The translations under genes and the position numbers were made by a program. A stretch of 64,000 bases of DNA from Pseudomicrostroma phylloplanum (taxonomy: Eukaryota; Basidiomycota; Exobasidiomycetes; Microstromatales), in NCBI GenBank assembly GCA_039545275.1, contig BCHS01000002.1, positions 1,488,001 through 1,552,000 of the forward strand, in the 5' to 3' direction. Every line of letters begins with the position of its first letter. Position 1 is the stretch's first letter. The notes beneath the pieces are model-generated. The model did not search any database. It saw only the letters and a program-made list of their open reading frames with translations, and had not been told where the DNA came from. Below are positions 10,200 to 21,883 of the stretch, piece after piece.

Positions 10200-11081
10200 A
10201 TGGCCTGGCGCTGCTCTGGCAAGACGAATGGAGAGCTCATTAGCAACCTGAGGAGAGAGGGGCTGATATCCAGCGGTCGGGTGGCAGATGCAATGAAGCA
10301 GGTTGACAGGGCAAAGTATTGTCCTGACAAACGAGGAGCCTATCAGGACTCACCTCAGCCAATAGGATACTCTGCCACCATCTCTGCGCCTCATAGTCAG
10401 TATGTGACGAGCCCTGTTCATGACTAGGCGGTGCTGTGCTGACTGGCAACTCAATGCCTTGCAGTGCATGCGCATAGTGCCGAGGAGCTGCTTCCCTACC
10501 TCACAGCTGACTCTTCTGTGCTCGACATTGGTTCCGGCTCTGGGTACCTTCTCGCCGTATTTCATCACCTCGTGAAGCCAGTACCCGGCGAAGAGGACAA
10601 GGTCAGCTCTCAAAGGCACGGAAGTAGGGTCATTGGTATTGAGCATATCAGTGAGCTCGTAGAGCAGAGTAGGGACAACCTGACGGACGACGGGCTGGGT
10701 GATGCGATGGAAAGAGGTCAAATTGAGGTCGTGAAGGGAGACGGACGGAAAGGCTGGCCAGCTCGACAGCCGTACAACGCGATCCACGTCGGCGCTGCGT
10801 CGCCGCCCAGCGTTCTAGCCACTCTCGAAGCGCAGCTCGCCAAGCCCGGCCGACTCTTCATTCCCGTGGAGGATCCAGAGACACGAGAGCAGTAAGTCGC
10901 CCAACTTGTTACAAAAGCAGACCTGCGTCGAGTGGCTAATCTAGTCTGCTTGATCCTTCGACATGTTCGCAGAGATATATGGCACATTGACAAGGATGCC
11001 CAGGGCAACGTCACCAGAAAGAAGATGTATGGCGTGCGGTATGTCCCTCTGACGGACGAAGCCAAGCAGTATGGCTTCTGA
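10200..11081 (+). CDS. PCMT1: Protein-L-isoaspartate O-methyltransferase
   Basis: Three exons (10200-10395, 10465-10891, 10973-11081) give 243 residues, the usual family length. It uses S-adenosylmethionine to methylate isoaspartyl residues in aged proteins so they can be repaired. Seen: N-terminus [21 protein letters not shown], the SAPHMHAH block that forms only when intron 1 is cut at the GTCAGT donor (10396), SAM motif [12 protein letters not shown], and [10 protein letters not shown]. The last exon closes with the conserved [10 protein letters not shown] block. An upstream in-frame ATG (10092) would add 36 Ser-rich residues; I prefer 10200 because the conserved protein begins there. Converges on the next gene with a gap of only 67 bases. 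Confidence 0.93.
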
Positions 11082-11148
11082 CCATCTGGTTCCTCTTCCG
11101 AGTCAATTTTGGACCATCTTGATGGAATGAGATCCCATGGCTTGCCCA

Positions 11149-11958
11149 TTATACCTTTCGCTTCCATAGCATGACAGCCTCGACGCCTTTGCGACTTTCT
11201 GGTTGTCCAGGCGGTACGCCATGGTACTGCAGGTCAAAGTATGGCAGGAGGTGTTCCTTGTACAGGTCCGGAGATACCGAGTACTGCGATGACAGAGTAT
11301 ATCAGTGCCTGTCCTCTCCATTGGTACGCCTGATCTCCAGTGGGGTACTTACCGGTGGTCCGCCTGGCCGATCGCCTTGCATGGGAAAGCACAGAGTGAT
11401 CAGCATCCCCTCTCCAGCTTTCAAAGTATTGGCATGAGCCTTGGCCCAATTTGGCCTCAGAGAAGGCGGTAAAGCACAGAAGAATGTATAGTCGTAGACG
11501 AGATCATATTGCGACTCGGCTTCTATCCTCGTGTCGGCCAAGGCAAGATAGTCCACAGTCTCAAAATGTATCCGTTTGAAACCCTCAGGGCGTGGGGATA
11601 GCGAACCGGCCCAGGCCTGAGCAGCCTTGGTCGCCTCGGGGGCTATATCGACTCCTCTTGCCTCTCCGAATCCCAGGCGAGCAAAGTACTCGACATCGTA
11701 CCCGGTCCCACAGCCAGGGATGAGAACCCTCTTCCGCTGGGCATCCTGTCTGAGGGCCTTGCCCTCTTCAACGTCCTCCATGAAGCTGACCAGACTGGGC
11801 TGAGGGATGCCTCCCGAGTCCCAGGGGGTCAGCTTAGCGGTCCACGCCGCTGCCCAGCGGGACTGATCTAATCCATCACCCATGATTGAGCGCAAACGCT
11901 GCACGCCTGCCTGCTTTGCCTCCTCTGCCGTTTGCTGTGGCGCGGCCGTGGAGCTCAT
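11149..11958 (-). CDS. Thiopurine/thiol S-methyltransferase-like protein
   Basis: Two exons on the minus strand (11958-11353 and 11283-11149), 246 residues. SAM-dependent methyltransferase of the TPMT-like family; fungal members methylate small thiols or halides, but the substrate is not readable here. Seen: an N-terminal W-x-x-x-W-(T/A)-x(3)-T-PWDSG entry block, SAM loop VLIPGCGTGYDVEYFARLG, acidic end of strand 2 (VDIAPEA), and YDLVYDYTFFCALPPSLRP, which is typical of the group. The last exon gives the conserved closing block (HGVPPG...VMLWKRK). An in-frame ATG at 12156 would add a 66-residue basic, His-rich extension that could act as a mitochondrial presequence, so two starts are possible. 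Confidence 0.85.
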
Positions 11959-13443
11959 CTTGCGGACAGTCTCAAATGGTGTCCCGGAGCACAAGACTTC
12001 AAGTCTACCGAACGATAAGGTCAGCGCTTGGCGGTGGAGGAATTGGAGCGGCGCTGTACCAGTGGGTCGCAGATTCTGACGATGATGACGGAGGAGGCGG
12101 TAGGGTGCCACACAATGTCCCCGCATTCTGTTGTGGAGAGACACACACACAGCCACGTGCGTCTTCCCGCTGCCCTGCGAGGTCGCGTTCGGGCTTCCTA
12201 GAGATCCTGGCTGGACCCCCGCTCTGGCCTGCCTACCACAGGATCAGGAGCAAAGAGGGTGGCAACGAGGGCTCTACTGAGTGGACTGCTAGATCCACTG
12301 CCCCCTTTGCTGCCAGTCAGGTGCCGAATAGAGCGCTTGAGGGCACGTTACTGAGCAAGAGACACGCAAGCGCGTGGGTGAGAGCAACAATGACGGCCAG
12401 AGATTGCGTGAAGGGAGCGTAAAGCGATGCCTGAGTACAGATCTCGGACGAAGTGCTACGCCCTGGGGGGCTGCAGAGCTCTTCAAGTGCTTAAAGGTGG
12501 TATCTGATGCGCACTGGTTGGCAAAGCACAACGTTGCCAGGTCGTTCTGGCCTTATTTGCTGCCCTGAGTCGGTGCGATGAACGTGACGGAAGCCCACCG
12601 GGATCGAGTGCCCTACTGCAGTACTCCACTAGAGGCAGTATCAGTCGGCAAACCCATCGATGTATGCTGCGTGCTGAGTATCCCCGGAGAGCAAAAGCGA
12701 CGTAGCCAGCCAGGCAGGCAGGCCCATACTGCCTTGTGGCGATGACAAGGCAAGGCGGAGTGTCGGCGCGTCGTCGGCGTGTAGATGTGAGCGCCAGGCA
12801 AAAGGTCCAGGGCCAGACGCAAGCGGACCAACAGGCCTCGGAAGCGGGACGCATACAACACAGGCCGCCATTGCAACCCCCTTTGTCTTCGTCACGCCTG
12901 CTCACACCAGATCCTGATCACCAACGCAGTCCTTCCCATAAGTATCACCATCAGATACTCTGTGCCCTACCATACCGCCCTCCATACGACGTTGGCATCA
13001 TCGGAAGCGGAGCTCAGGAGGTCTTTGCTCTCACCACTTTGATTATCACCCCCTTCGGACCTTGGCCCTTCCAACAAGGCGTTCTCAGGCACCGATCAGA
13101 GCACGACCCTCCCCCTGGATCGCCGACATCTCTTCTGCGCCTCCTTGCCGTGACGAAGAAATCTTGCACCCGAAGCAAAGGCTCCCCATCGCTACCCTAC
13201 TTAACCACACACACACACACACCGCACTCCTCCCCCTCCGCTCCCAACCTCTCCTTAGTCCTCAGACAATCTTCCTCCACCCTTGAAGCGGTCCACGCTC
13301 GGTCATCCCCCCCAGCAGACCAGCTACGCATAGGCCCTTGAAGAGGAGCAGAGCCTCTGTCTACGTCACCACAGTCCTCATCAGGGCCAACATCAGCAGC
13401 AAGAACTTCCTTGACACCCCTCTCACCGTACCAGAGGATCAAG
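11959..13443. other. Intergenic, divergent promoter region upstream of the MAP kinase
   Basis: 1.5 kb between the TPMT-like gene and the MAP kinase, read away from each other. Holds a CAGGCAGGCAGGC run (12711-12723) and a CA dinucleotide run (about 13206-13222) in the likely kinase leader, followed by C- and CT-rich sequence. The open frames within (for example plus 12736-13341) lack recognisable protein character; I see no gene. Confidence 0.6.
13206..13222. repeat. CA dinucleotide microsatellite
   Basis: Uninterrupted CA run of about eight units in the presumed 5' leader of the MAP kinase gene, about 220 bases before its ATG. Confidence 0.9.
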
Positions 13444-14873
<1,430 letters not shown>

Positions 14874-15685
14874 GCAGGCGGCGGACAAGTCGCCAGCCGA
14901 GCCCAGCCGAGCCGAGCCAAGTCGAGTCGAGGAGCGAGCGCTAGCTCTACAGTCGCAGCCAGCAGATACGATCACGTCCCCCTCTACTAGAGAGATTGCA
15001 GAAGAACAGGGTTGCGGATGGCGAGCAGGCTCGCCATCTGACCACACATCGAGCGACGCAGGCGGCATACCTCACACCTCACTCTGAGGAGCTACTGCCC
15101 TCTTCTTCCGCCTATGCGCCTCACGCGCAAGACGCACGTACAATCGTCACCTCCCACCATCGTCTTTCGTCTTTCGTCTTTTCCCAACCCAGGCGCATTT
15201 AGAGGAAGCGTCCTCCGCAAGCCTATAGGACCACCACACCACCACCATCCCCTTCATACTCATACTCATATATACCTTTTTGACACCTTGGTTCCCTGCT
15301 GGTCCTTCCCTTCCTGCCCTTTCCCACTGATCTCGCCCCGAGAAGTTGTATCGAGTGTGCCCTGTGTCCCTTGTCGTGGAGTCATTTACCTCATTGTTCT
15401 TTCCTACCTCACGCTCCCACATCAGATCATATGAAATTTCACGTCTTGTTCGTCATTGTCACTGTCACTGCCGACCGAACTTGCTTGACTGAAGCTCTTT
15501 CAAAGAGAGCGTGTGTATGTGTGTGCATTCCAAGTTCAAACTTTCATTGGTGACAATCTCACTGCGCCGGTCGTTGGACAAGATTGAGCGAAGAGCGTCC
15601 TTCTTGCCTTCATCTCCTCACCCTGCAAACAAGAGCTATACCGAGCGGTACCGAGCGGTACCGATCGATCGATCGGTCCATCCAT
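14874..15685. other. Convergent spacer between MAP kinase and TPI
   Basis: 0.8 kb of 3' flank shared by two converging genes. Holds a GAGCC/GTCGA tandem stretch (about 14893-14930), CT-rich sequence, and an 18-base perfect palindrome with a tandem 10-mer next to the TPI stop (listed separately). No gene seen. Confidence 0.6.
15639..15677. repeat. Tandem 10-mer followed by an 18-base perfect palindrome
   Basis: Two copies of CCGAGCGGTA (15641-15660) run straight into ACCGATCGATCGATCGGT (15660-15677), which equals its own reverse complement. It lies 9 bases beyond the TPI stop, between two converging genes, so it could fold in RNA or act in 3'-end formation; that role is inference. Confidence 0.7.
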
Positions 15686-16728
<1,043 letters not shown>

Positions 16729-17103
16729 GATGAGTAAGGGGTAGTGTGGGGGATTAAGGGTGTTGTGGTGCGGTGTGGTGTGATGGTATGGTATGGACGG
16801 TGATGTACCACTTGTTGGGTCGATCGATGCGAAGGATGATCATCTTCCAGTCTCCGCTGATAATCACAGGCAGAGAGAGAGAGAGACAGGCGCGCCTTGG
16901 CCCAAGCTGTGTCCGGGCTGAGCGCGGTGGAGGGCAGAGAGAACAAGTGGCCTGGCAGGGGTGTGGTGTGGTGTGTGCGTGCGTGCGTGTGTGGTGGATT
17001 GGCAGCTGTTGCTCTCCTTTCTCTCGCTTGATTGCTGTTACCATCAGATCAATCACCACCATCACACCCACGCTCATCACCACCACCTCACCACCTCACC
17101 AAC
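16729..17103. promoter_or_regulatory. Divergent promoter spacer, TPI / profilin
   Basis: 375 bases between the two start codons. Rich in GTGTG/GTGCG repeats (about 16755-16795 and 16965-16995) and, just before the profilin ATG, in CACCA/CATCAC repeats (about 17049-17103) that form its leader. Both flanking genes are usually highly expressed, so a strong two-way promoter is likely. Confidence 0.55.
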
Positions 17104-17739
17104 ATGTCTTGGCAGGGATACATCGACAACCAGCTCCTGGGCACAAAGTCCATCACACAAGCCGCCATCCTCGGTCTAAAGGGAGGCGTATGGGCATCCT
17201 CTCCCGGCTTCAACGTCTCCCCTCAGGAGCAGTCGGCACTCACAAAGGGATTTGATGACCCTTCGCCTCTCCAGAGTGGGGGCCTGCATGTGGCGGGAAA
17301 GAAGTACTTTTGTCTGCAGGCAAATGACAGGAGTATCTACGGAAAGGCTGGTGTGAGTATGACGATGACTTGCTCAAGGCTGCGATGGGGGTAGAATATG
17401 GCGAGGAGCGAGTGCATCCTGGGATGATGTTCTGGAAGCTGTGACTGCAATGACGAGGGTGCCTCAATCAAAGTGGGCTGTTCCCAGGCAGCCACTCTGG
17501 GGAACCATCGCATGGCTCCCCTCACTCACCCCGGCGCCAAATGCTAGCTGGTTGCTGACTTCTCATCACCGGCCTCTTTCTCCTACCTCCTCCTCTCATA
17601 CTCACAGGCCGACGGAATCGTCCTCGTCAAGACCAACCAAGCAGTCCTAGTAGGCCAGTACTCCTCGCCCATCCTACCCGGTGAAGCGACAAAGGTGGTG
17701 GAGAACCTAGCAGATTACCTCCTAGGCGTTGGATACTGA
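17104..17739 (+). CDS. PFY1: Profilin
   Basis: Two exons (17104-17352 and 17608-17739) give 126 residues, the normal length. Small cytosolic protein that binds monomeric actin, poly-proline tracts and phosphoinositides and feeds actin to formins. Seen: N-terminal MSWQGYIDNQLLGT, the GGVWASSPGF block of the actin/poly-Pro fold, and the C-terminal run ending in ENLADYLLGVGY. The 255-base intron is long for this window. The splice GGT|GTGAGT ... ACAG|GCC restores the conserved KAGADGIVLVKT core. Confidence 0.96.
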
Positions 17740-18002
17740 GCGATCCGAGGATTGATCAAGTAGAGGGTTGATAGAGCATGGCATGGCATCATCAGACTTG
17801 GAGACGAACATGTTACTTCACGACTACTAGGTCACTGTTCTCTTTTTGCCTGCAAATGAGCAAAACAGTGATCTATTCACATGACGGGCCATCGAAGCTG
17901 GCGTACTTGGGAATGACCTCTATGGTATAATGTGGGAGACTGCGGGTATCATACATCGTTTCTATCCATCTGCTGCAGGAGCCAAATCTGCTCGCTGAGC
18001 TT

Positions 18003-19037
18003 TTACTTCTGACGCCTCTTACTGACGATGACTGTGCTCTGCAACATGTCTTCTTGCGTCTCAGAGTCATCACTGTCACCTGCATCAGAGTCAGCGGATC
18101 CATCCTCGACCTCCTCTTCTCCTTGTGTCATTGGCGCTACAAACACACCGTTGCTGTGTGGAGCCCTGTCGGCTGTAGTGGTGGCGGCGGTAGGCACTTC
18201 TCGACCGGCTATTGGTGACAGAACGTCGTCCTCTTCCTCCGCCCCTGCCTTAGCTATCATCACAGCTTTGGCCACCCTCTTCGAGTGGTCCTCCGGCTGT
18301 GTTGGCTCTACATCGTCCGTATCATCCTCTTCGAAGCCACCATCGTCGATGTGTTTCCTCTTGATCCTGCCCGGATTCACAAGTGATGAGCTGACCTGTG
18401 ATGGAGGCGGGGGAGCGACGCCGGCCAGGCTGCGCGAATGGTCGAGTTGCGCTTGCTTCGTTTCCAGATGTGAGCGTAGCAGGTCGCACGTACGTGATAG
18501 CTCCATACACAGCGAGGTGGACAGAAAGAGAGCGTCGTGTGCCATGATGCTGGGCAGCTTGAGACGGATCCAAGAATCGGGATCCACACCCACCATGACG
18601 TAGAGGACGCTGCAGGTCTCGGGCGTCTGCTGCTTCGAGGCGCCAAAGCTGATCTCACTGCTTCTCCAAGACGAGAGAATCTTTTCTTCGAAAACTTGCC
18701 AGTTTGCGCAGTTATGCTTGAGCAAGAGGTCCTTCAGCACTGCGCCCTCCCATTTCCCCTCGAACCAGGCTGTATGCGCGCCTACTATACGTGCGGCTCG
18801 CAGCTGCCAGGCGCCATAGCCAGTGGATCCGCTGGTCGAAGCAGCGCTTCTGGCACGAGTTGCTGGAGGAGAATGCGAAGGAATACCAGCAGCTGGTCGA
18901 TAAGTGGACGAGAGGAAGCAGAAAGACCCATCGGGGAGAGGGTAAGAGGAGGTGAGGCCATTGAGTGGACCGGAGCCTGTACGAGAGCCAAAGTAGTCCG
19001 GGGAGTCGGCCCTGGTGCTCGGTATCTGAGACGGCAT
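18003..19037 (-). CDS. Putative XRCC4/XLF-like protein
   Basis: Single frame of 344 residues from ATG 19037. I do not recognise it firmly. The N-terminal 190 residues look like a folded domain (YPLPDGSFCFLSS, then WQVFEEKILSSWRSSEISF and DSWIRLKLPSIMAHDALFL) followed by a helix, an order that resembles the XRCC4/XLF head domain and stalk of non-homologous end joining factors. The C-terminal half is disordered, strongly acidic (EEDDTDDVE, DSDAGDSDDSETQED) with KRKH basic islands, and ends in the basic tail VSKRRQK, where XLF proteins carry a Ku-binding motif. The reading frame opposite (plus 18028-18603) is its shadow. Alternative: an unrelated nuclear protein with an acidic tail. Confidence 0.55.
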   Translation of the reverse strand: MPSQIPSTRADSPDYFGSRTGSGPLNGLTSSYPLPDGSFCFLSSTYRPAAGIPSHSPPATRARSAASTSGSTGYGAWQLRAARIVGAHTAWFEGKWEGAVLKDLLLKHNCANWQVFEEKILSSWRSSEISFGASKQQTPETCSVLYVMVGVDPDSWIRLKLPSIMAHDALFLSTSLCMELSRTCDLLRSHLETKQAQLDHSRSLAGVAPPPPSQVSSSLVNPGRIKRKHIDDGGFEEDDTDDVEPTQPEDHSKRVAKAVMIAKAGAEEEDDVLSPIAGREVPTAATTTADRAPHSNGVFVAPMTQGEEEVEDGSADSDAGDSDDSETQEDMLQSTVIVSKRRQK

Positions 19038-19477
19038 GAGGGGTATATATGGCTAGCGCGAGGCCCGCCGAGATGGATCGAGGTCAAGGGGTATCATCCG
19101 CGAGGGTCAAGGCAGAGGATGATGGGCGTGGAGTGGTGGAGTCTTAGTTCTACGATGAAACGGCAAACATCCTCTCCATGCAGCCGAGGCGCCGAGGTCG
19201 GCTCGACTCCCTTTCCGCTTCGGCGGAGTCGAGCCTGGGCCAAGAGAGGCGAGGTGGAGTGAAGGGCCGCTCAATCTCTTGCCATGTACACTGACACCGC
19301 CTTGGCTCAGCAAACCCACGGCCTAGCCCTTACCTTCTCTCGTCGTCCTTCACTCTTGTTGTACTTCACTCAGGATGGCAATGCCTCTTCATTACAGCCT
19401 CTGAAGAGGTATATAGTCACACACGTCCAGACGGCAGGTCCACGCCACCCACGCCACTTTGGCCTGCTCTGCTAGCC
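19038..19477. promoter_or_regulatory. Divergent promoter spacer with a TATA-like site
   Basis: 440 bases between the XLF-like gene and the Ser-rich gene. TATATAG at 19410-19416 lies 62-68 bases before the plus-strand ATG 19478, a reasonable TATA position for that gene. A TATATAT at 19044-19050 is too near the minus-strand ATG to act as a TATA box for it. Confidence 0.45.
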
Positions 19478-21883
19478 ATGGCGCCCATCTTCAATAGCTC
19501 AAGGAGCACTTCTAGCAAATCTACTGGGAATGCCCCTTCGAAGTCAGAGGAGTCACGTGTGCGAGGTCAGAGGAGCACTAGTGCAGGCCAAGGAGACGTC
19601 GTGACCCCCAAGCCCTCGAGGCCGTCCTTGGCTCAAATCGGAAGCAGGATGCGGACCTCGTCCTCGAGCACATCGCAAAGCTCCAAGACTGGGTCCATGC
19701 GCATTCCGACCGAGGGGGCGGCAATGACGCCCAGCAGCAGTCAGAGCAGGGATTCCATCTCGTCTGCCGACAAAGTCAAGCCCAAAGCGAGCAGATCCGG
19801 CGGTATCCTCAGCTCCTTCAAGGGAGGTCAGAACCACAAGGCCCGCCAGCCTTCCTTCGAGGTGCATAGTGTCAGACTCGAGCGTCCGCACTCTGACTAC
19901 TTTGATGCTCAGAGGAGGCCGAGCGCAGACGACCGAGGGTCTGTCTCTTCGCCTTTCGAGATCGTCGAGTCGCCAGATCTGGCGACGGTAGCACTACCGT
20001 TACCGGCGCAGGGGCTGGCACAGGACCCATCGGCTGGGGACGGCAATCGTCCACGAGAGGCAGAGTCCTCGGCGGATGCATACCAGAGAGCAGCGTCTGT
20101 CGTAGATGAGCCGGAGGCAAGCGAGATGACGACCTCTGTCAGCAGTACTTCTGCCAAGGTATCACATCCACCACCAGTAGGTCGCACGAGGCGGTCCTTG
20201 GCAAATGCAATCGGGCGAAGGCTCAACGGAGTAGGTGAAGCATCTCCGAATAGTAGCAGCCGAGAAGCCGAGCCAACTCACCCTCAGGACTCGACGGACG
20301 TCACAACTCCTGTCTCTCCTTCTGATCCTAAGCAGTCCTTTGCCCTACGATCTATGCGCAAGGTCAGCCACGGCAGCTCTGCAGCTCTGGACTCTGATAG
20401 GGCTGCGCTCAGAGCTCAGGCATTATCTGTAGCAACTCCAAGCGCAACCGAAGAGATTGCGACTAGTAGAGCTCCGTCACCTTCCACACAAGATCCTTCA
20501 GTCCCCACTACGCCGGCTGAGATGCCCAAACGTACCCCAGGCTCTCCCACTCTCTCGCCTTCTACATCCTCCCGCAATCTTTACTCCCTGACCGGCGCTC
20601 ATAGCTCATCAATCTCGGTCGCTAGGTTTAAAAACACACGCGTCCGCTCTGAATCAATGGGCAACGCCTTGGAGATCGGCACCAACGTCGGTGTATCGCC
20701 AGGTGGGCCTACAAGTCCGGTCTTGTTTGCGACATCACTACAGAATGGCGAAGGCCTGACGCCTTCAGAACAGCTTGCTGCTCTCGAGGCAACCGCAGCC
20801 CGAGGGGGGAGGGCTACGCCTTTACTGAGACATTTCGAGGGCCGGGTAGAAGGACAGCGACCGAGGATGGCCTCGAGTGGTAGTTACTTTAGTGCCGAGC
20901 CGGGCAGGCAGCGCGATGACGAGGCCAGCATTTCACCGCCGCCGGTGCCCAATAAAGGGCTCGCGCGATCAAATCGCAGCAGACAGACTTCCATCGACGC
21001 AGGAGTTCTACCAACCATCGATGCCATACCCAGACCAGTCCCTCCAAGTCCACCAGCCAAGAGCACGAGACGTTTCTCCGAAAGATTCGAGCAGACCCCT
21101 AGCAACACGGGCAATGACATGCCACCTCCCTCGTCAGCGAGGCACAGCATGCTGGTTCGCGGCCGCGCCTGGGACGCCGCTAATGCACTGTCCTCATTCG
21201 GTCAAAGAGCGGTTGGCAGTGGCGGAATGCCAACTCGCACTCTCCTCGATGCTCTCGCACGACTTGGAAGCGACCAAGGGGATGGAGAGGCGATTCAGAC
21301 ACCGCGAAAGCCTTGGTTGCAAGACGAAGACTCGCCACAGCAGTCGGCCCCTTCTTCAGCACCCAGGACACCGACGCTGCCCTCAACGTCTGGATGGGCT
21401 ACGCCTCTTGACAAGCCTGGAACTAGTGAAGCGCCAGCGAGCTCTAGTGCATCCTCTCGTGGTCCTCTCAGCAATCCCCGTATGCCCCGCTCGTCAACGA
21501 TGTCAAGCCTGCCGAGCCTTTTACCGGCGAGAGGAGAGAGTCCTCCACACCGCTCCATACCAGTCAGCAATAGTTCGTCGGCCCGAAGCCGCTCCTCTCA
21601 GGAGGGCTCTACAGGCGGGGTTCCAGACTCGGTGAGGATGACCCCTTCCATCAGTATCGACTCAGCGGTATATGAGTCACTGTCGGCGGATCACCGCGCT
21701 TATGTGCAGGAGAGACACGAAGTGGCCTTCTCAGCCGCACAGGAGGCATTCCAGAAGACATACGAAGAGCATATGCGAGATGTCTTGGCAACACTACCAA
21801 CATCGATTGGTTCCCAGAGCAAGAGGGAGGGCAGGTCGGGGGAAAACAGGACGCATCTCGAAGTGCCTGTCGTGCGTCCGTAG
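19478..21883 (+). CDS. Large Ser/Pro-rich disordered protein, function unknown
   Basis: Single-exon frame of 801 residues starting at ATG 19478. I do not recognise a domain. Almost the whole protein is low-complexity Ser, Thr, Pro and Ala with many SP/TP and RSxS-type sites (for example PGSPTLSPSTSS), so it is probably a heavily phosphorylated regulatory or scaffold protein. A conserved-looking island ARFKNTRVRSESMGNALEIG lies near residues 386-405. Near the C-terminus a stretch around residues 728-770 (SADHRAYVQERHEVAFSAAQ onward) is predicted helical and less biased; it is the best candidate for a folded or coiled segment. No signal peptide or membrane segment is seen. Confidence 0.8.
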   Translation: MAPIFNSSRSTSSKSTGNAPSKSEESRVRGQRSTSAGQGDVVTPKPSRPSLAQIGSRMRTSSSSTSQSSKTGSMRIPTEGAAMTPSSSQSRDSISSADKVKPKASRSGGILSSFKGGQNHKARQPSFEVHSVRLERPHSDYFDAQRRPSADDRGSVSSPFEIVESPDLATVALPLPAQGLAQDPSAGDGNRPREAESSADAYQRAASVVDEPEASEMTTSVSSTSAKVSHPPPVGRTRRSLANAIGRRLNGVGEASPNSSSREAEPTHPQDSTDVTTPVSPSDPKQSFALRSMRKVSHGSSAALDSDRAALRAQALSVATPSATEEIATSRAPSPSTQDPSVPTTPAEMPKRTPGSPTLSPSTSSRNLYSLTGAHSSSISVARFKNTRVRSESMGNALEIGTNVGVSPGGPTSPVLFATSLQNGEGLTPSEQLAALEATAARGGRATPLLRHFEGRVEGQRPRMASSGSYFSAEPGRQRDDEASISPPPVPNKGLARSNRSRQTSIDAGVLPTIDAIPRPVPPSPPAKSTRRFSERFEQTPSNTGNDMPPPSSARHSMLVRGRAWDAANALSSFGQRAVGSGGMPTRTLLDALARLGSDQGDGEAIQTPRKPWLQDEDSPQQSAPSSAPRTPTLPSTSGWATPLDKPGTSEAPASSSASSRGPLSNPRMPRSSTMSSLPSLLPARGESPPHRSIPVSNSSSARSRSSQEGSTGGVPDSVRMTPSISIDSAVYESLSADHRAYVQERHEVAFSAAQEAFQKTYEEHMRDVLATLPTSIGSQSKREGRSGENRTHLEVPVVRP

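Noticed and set aside
12736..13341. 201-codon plus frame upstream of the MAP kinase
   Set aside because: Crosses a CA microsatellite and C-rich leader; composition is that of a 5' untranslated region.
16773..17255. 160-codon plus frame overlapping the profilin start
   Set aside because: Different frame from profilin and made of simple repeats; profilin is unambiguous.
19044..19050. TATATAT as the TATA box of the XLF-like gene
   Set aside because: It lies only about 7-13 bases from the ATG on the minus strand, too close for a normal TATA position.
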